Shown: positions 5,893 to 6,468 of the stretch, piece after piece
How the letters are laid out: every line of letters starts with the position of its first letter
Numbering within the stretch: the first letter of the stretch is position 1
From: an uncultured Clostridia bacterium
GTDB lineage: Bacteria > Bacillota > Clostridia > Christensenellales > Aristaeellaceae
Length of the DNA stretch: 6,468 bases
Assembly: GCA_934631985.1 (NCBI GenBank)
Contig: CAKTYE010000102.1
Span: 1-6,468 of the forward strand
Reading direction: 5' to 3'
Translations under genes and position numbers: made by a program
Notes under the pieces: model-generated
What the model was told of the DNA's origin: nothing
The model's input: only the letters and a program-made list of their open reading frames with translations
Databases searched by the model: none

Positions 5893-6099
5893 TTAATTTT
5901 TCTTTTCCTGGGCCAGCACCCTTTGTGCGAAGTCCTTGTAAAAGTAGCTAGTGAGGCCCAGCTCCTTCACAGCAGCCATGGAAATGGTGGAGCTGATCAC
6001 GTTGCCGCCGCCGATGTCGATCTTCACGATGGCGTTCACCGCGCCCTCGTTGATCTCGGTGATGGTACCCTTCAGCTGATTACGCGCGCTCAGTTTCAT
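5893..6099 (-). CDS. Mop/TOBE-type small molybdate-binding protein with atypical C-terminus
   Basis: The product is 68 aa. Residues 1-49 (MKLSARNQLKGTITEINEGA, then AIVKIDIGGGNVISSTIS and AVKELGL) match the Mop (molbindin) fold closely; such proteins bind molybdate or tungstate as oligomers, as storage or buffering proteins. Relatives usually continue with a GDxxxAVIKASxVM segment, the last strand of the fold. Here residues 50-68 instead read TSYFYKDFAQRVLAQEKKN, with no trace of that motif. Neither other frame downstream restores it, so a simple frameshift does not explain it; replacement, deletion fusion or a divergent subfamily remain possible. The start ATG at 6097-6099 has AGGAC 11 nt upstream, a moderate site. 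Total length is normal for the family (about 67-70 aa). Molybdate transporter genes are not in the window. Confidence 0.82.
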   Translation of the reverse strand: MKLSARNQLKGTITEINEGAVNAIVKIDIGGGNVISSTISMAAVKELGLTSYFYKDFAQRVLAQEKKN

Positions 6100-6127
6100 A
6101 GTACTAAGTCGTCCTTACTTCTATCAC

Positions 6128-6147
6128 GCACAATGCGTTTATTGCGC
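6128..6147. repeat. Imperfect inverted repeat in the Mop gene leader
   Basis: GCACAAT (6128-6134) and ATTGCGC (6141-6147) form an inverted repeat with 6 of 7 pairs and a 6-bp centre. It lies between the putative promoter and the start codon of the Mop gene, where an operator would block transcription. No known regulator site is recognised, and it may be chance. Confidence 0.25.
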
Positions 6148-6168
6148 CCCTTTTCCAAGTGGAGATAT

Positions 6169-6177
6169 AATATAGCA
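6169..6177 (-). promoter_or_regulatory. Probable extended -10 promoter of the Mop gene
   Basis: The minus strand reads TGC-TATATT (-10 box at 6169-6174 with the TGN extension next to it). Nothing close to TTGACA lies 16-18 bp upstream, so the extended -10 would have to carry recognition. The leader would be roughly 60 nt. A plus-strand TATAAT (6166-6171) with TTGCGC 18 bp upstream overlaps it, so direction is not certain. Confidence 0.4.
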
Positions 6178-6197
6178 CATGCTGCGGAAAAATGCAC

Positions 6198-6211
6198 GTT
6201 GTTTTCACAAC
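6198..6211. repeat. Short palindrome GTTGT-TTTC-ACAAC
   Basis: Perfect 5-bp arms flank a 4-bp centre in AT-rich intergenic DNA, upstream of the Mop promoter on the minus strand and about 150 bp before the plus-strand promoter at 6347. It could be an operator for either unit; no regulator can be named. Confidence 0.25.
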
Positions 6212-6346
6212 ATCTTTTGTAAAAATTCAGAACATTGCGGAGACTTATTTTTCCAGCAGCGGAGGACAAAAAGAGAAAAACTGTACGACAATGGTACGGG
6301 GATTTTTGGCAAAATCACAGAATATAGATAAATTCACCAAAAATGC

Positions 6347-6374
6347 TTGACTTTTTGCGGGGTGAGGGTAAAAT
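6347..6374 (+). promoter_or_regulatory. Promoter for a gene beginning at the right edge
   Basis: TTGACT (6347-6352, 5 of 6), a 16-bp spacer and TAAAAT (6369-6374, 5 of 6) make a good sigma-A promoter, with AT-rich DNA after it. Transcription would start near 6381 and leave a purine-rich leader of about 85 nt to the expected start codon. The rest of 6100-6468 has no convincing gene on either strand; the minus-strand open frame at 6245-6463 has no ribosome binding site and low-complexity composition. Confidence 0.65.
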
Positions 6375-6449
6375 AAAATTACCAAAATATAGGAAGAAAA
6401 ATGGGGGATGTGTAGAGAGAAAATCGAGGAATTCATTGAGAAAAAATGA

Positions 6450-6468
6450 AAGGGGGAAGTCAAGAAAT
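6450..6468 (+). promoter_or_regulatory. Ribosome binding site and probable start of a truncated downstream gene
   Basis: AAAGGGGGAAG (6450-6460) is a strong purine-rich ribosome binding site and the window ends in AT at 6467-6468. If the next base is G, an ATG lies 10 nt after the G-run. An in-frame ATG at 6446 would give MKGGSQE before it, so the frame is the same either way. Nothing can be said of the product. Confidence 0.5.

Noticed and set aside
6166..6177. ModE-like operator (TATA-rich palindrome) at the Mop promoter
   Set aside because: The similarity is limited to the TATA core of the -10 box; the rest of the ModE consensus is absent.
6291..6350. 19-codon frame MVRGFLAKSQNIDKFTKNA
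   Set aside because: It has no ribosome binding site at useful spacing and overlaps the -35 box of the 6347 promoter.

Overview
The window looks like chromosomal DNA from a GC-rich, low-copy-repeat-bearing Firmicute of the gut Clostridia type (Oscillospiraceae/Ruminococcaceae-like). This rests on strong AGGAGG-type ribosome binding sites, GTG/TTG starts, sigma-A type promoters, high-GC coding next to AT-rich intergenic DNA, and a small inverted-repeat element beginning CCTCATCCG, of a kind common in that group from memory. Genus cannot be fixed from the sequence alone.

Layout. Left block, minus strand (about 1-3398): a HlyC/CorC-family membrane protein (CNNM + CBS pair + CorC_HlyC domain) runs off the left edge, with its own promoter. 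Upstream of it is an NYN-domain putative ribonuclease with two OST-HTH/LOTUS-like RNA-binding domains, ended by an intrinsic terminator whose T-tract abuts the corC-like promoter. The NYN gene has no ATG/GTG/TTG start in the right place; the best start is a CTG behind an AAGAGG ribosome binding site. Just upstream lies a ~141-bp MITE-like inverted-repeat element, then a GntR/HutC-family regulator (wHTH + UTRA).

Middle block, plus strand (3463-5885): divergent from the regulator is a compact operon of two family-2 glycosyltransferases (one WbbL/rhamnosyltransferase-like, one RgpB-like; reading frames overlap by a few bases) and an HD-domain hydrolase, closed by a near-perfect bidirectional terminator. 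The two divergent promoters share about 75 bp, with a perfect palindrome CTGGA-CAAA-TCCAG sitting on the -35 box of the glycosyltransferase promoter. This is a natural candidate operator for the GntR protein, so the simplest reading is a regulator controlling a small surface-glycan gene set.

Right block (5886-6468): a small Mop/TOBE-type molybdate-binding protein on the minus strand with an atypical C-terminal third, then about 370 bp of AT-rich DNA holding its promoter and a strong plus-strand promoter plus ribosome binding site. These lead to a gene whose start codon falls at the last bases of the window.

I see no tRNA, rRNA, CRISPR array, transposase or phage gene. No clearly new multi-gene system is evident; the most unusual points are the CTG-start NYN-LOTUS gene behind a MITE, the regulator/glycosyltransferase switch region, and the odd Mop protein.
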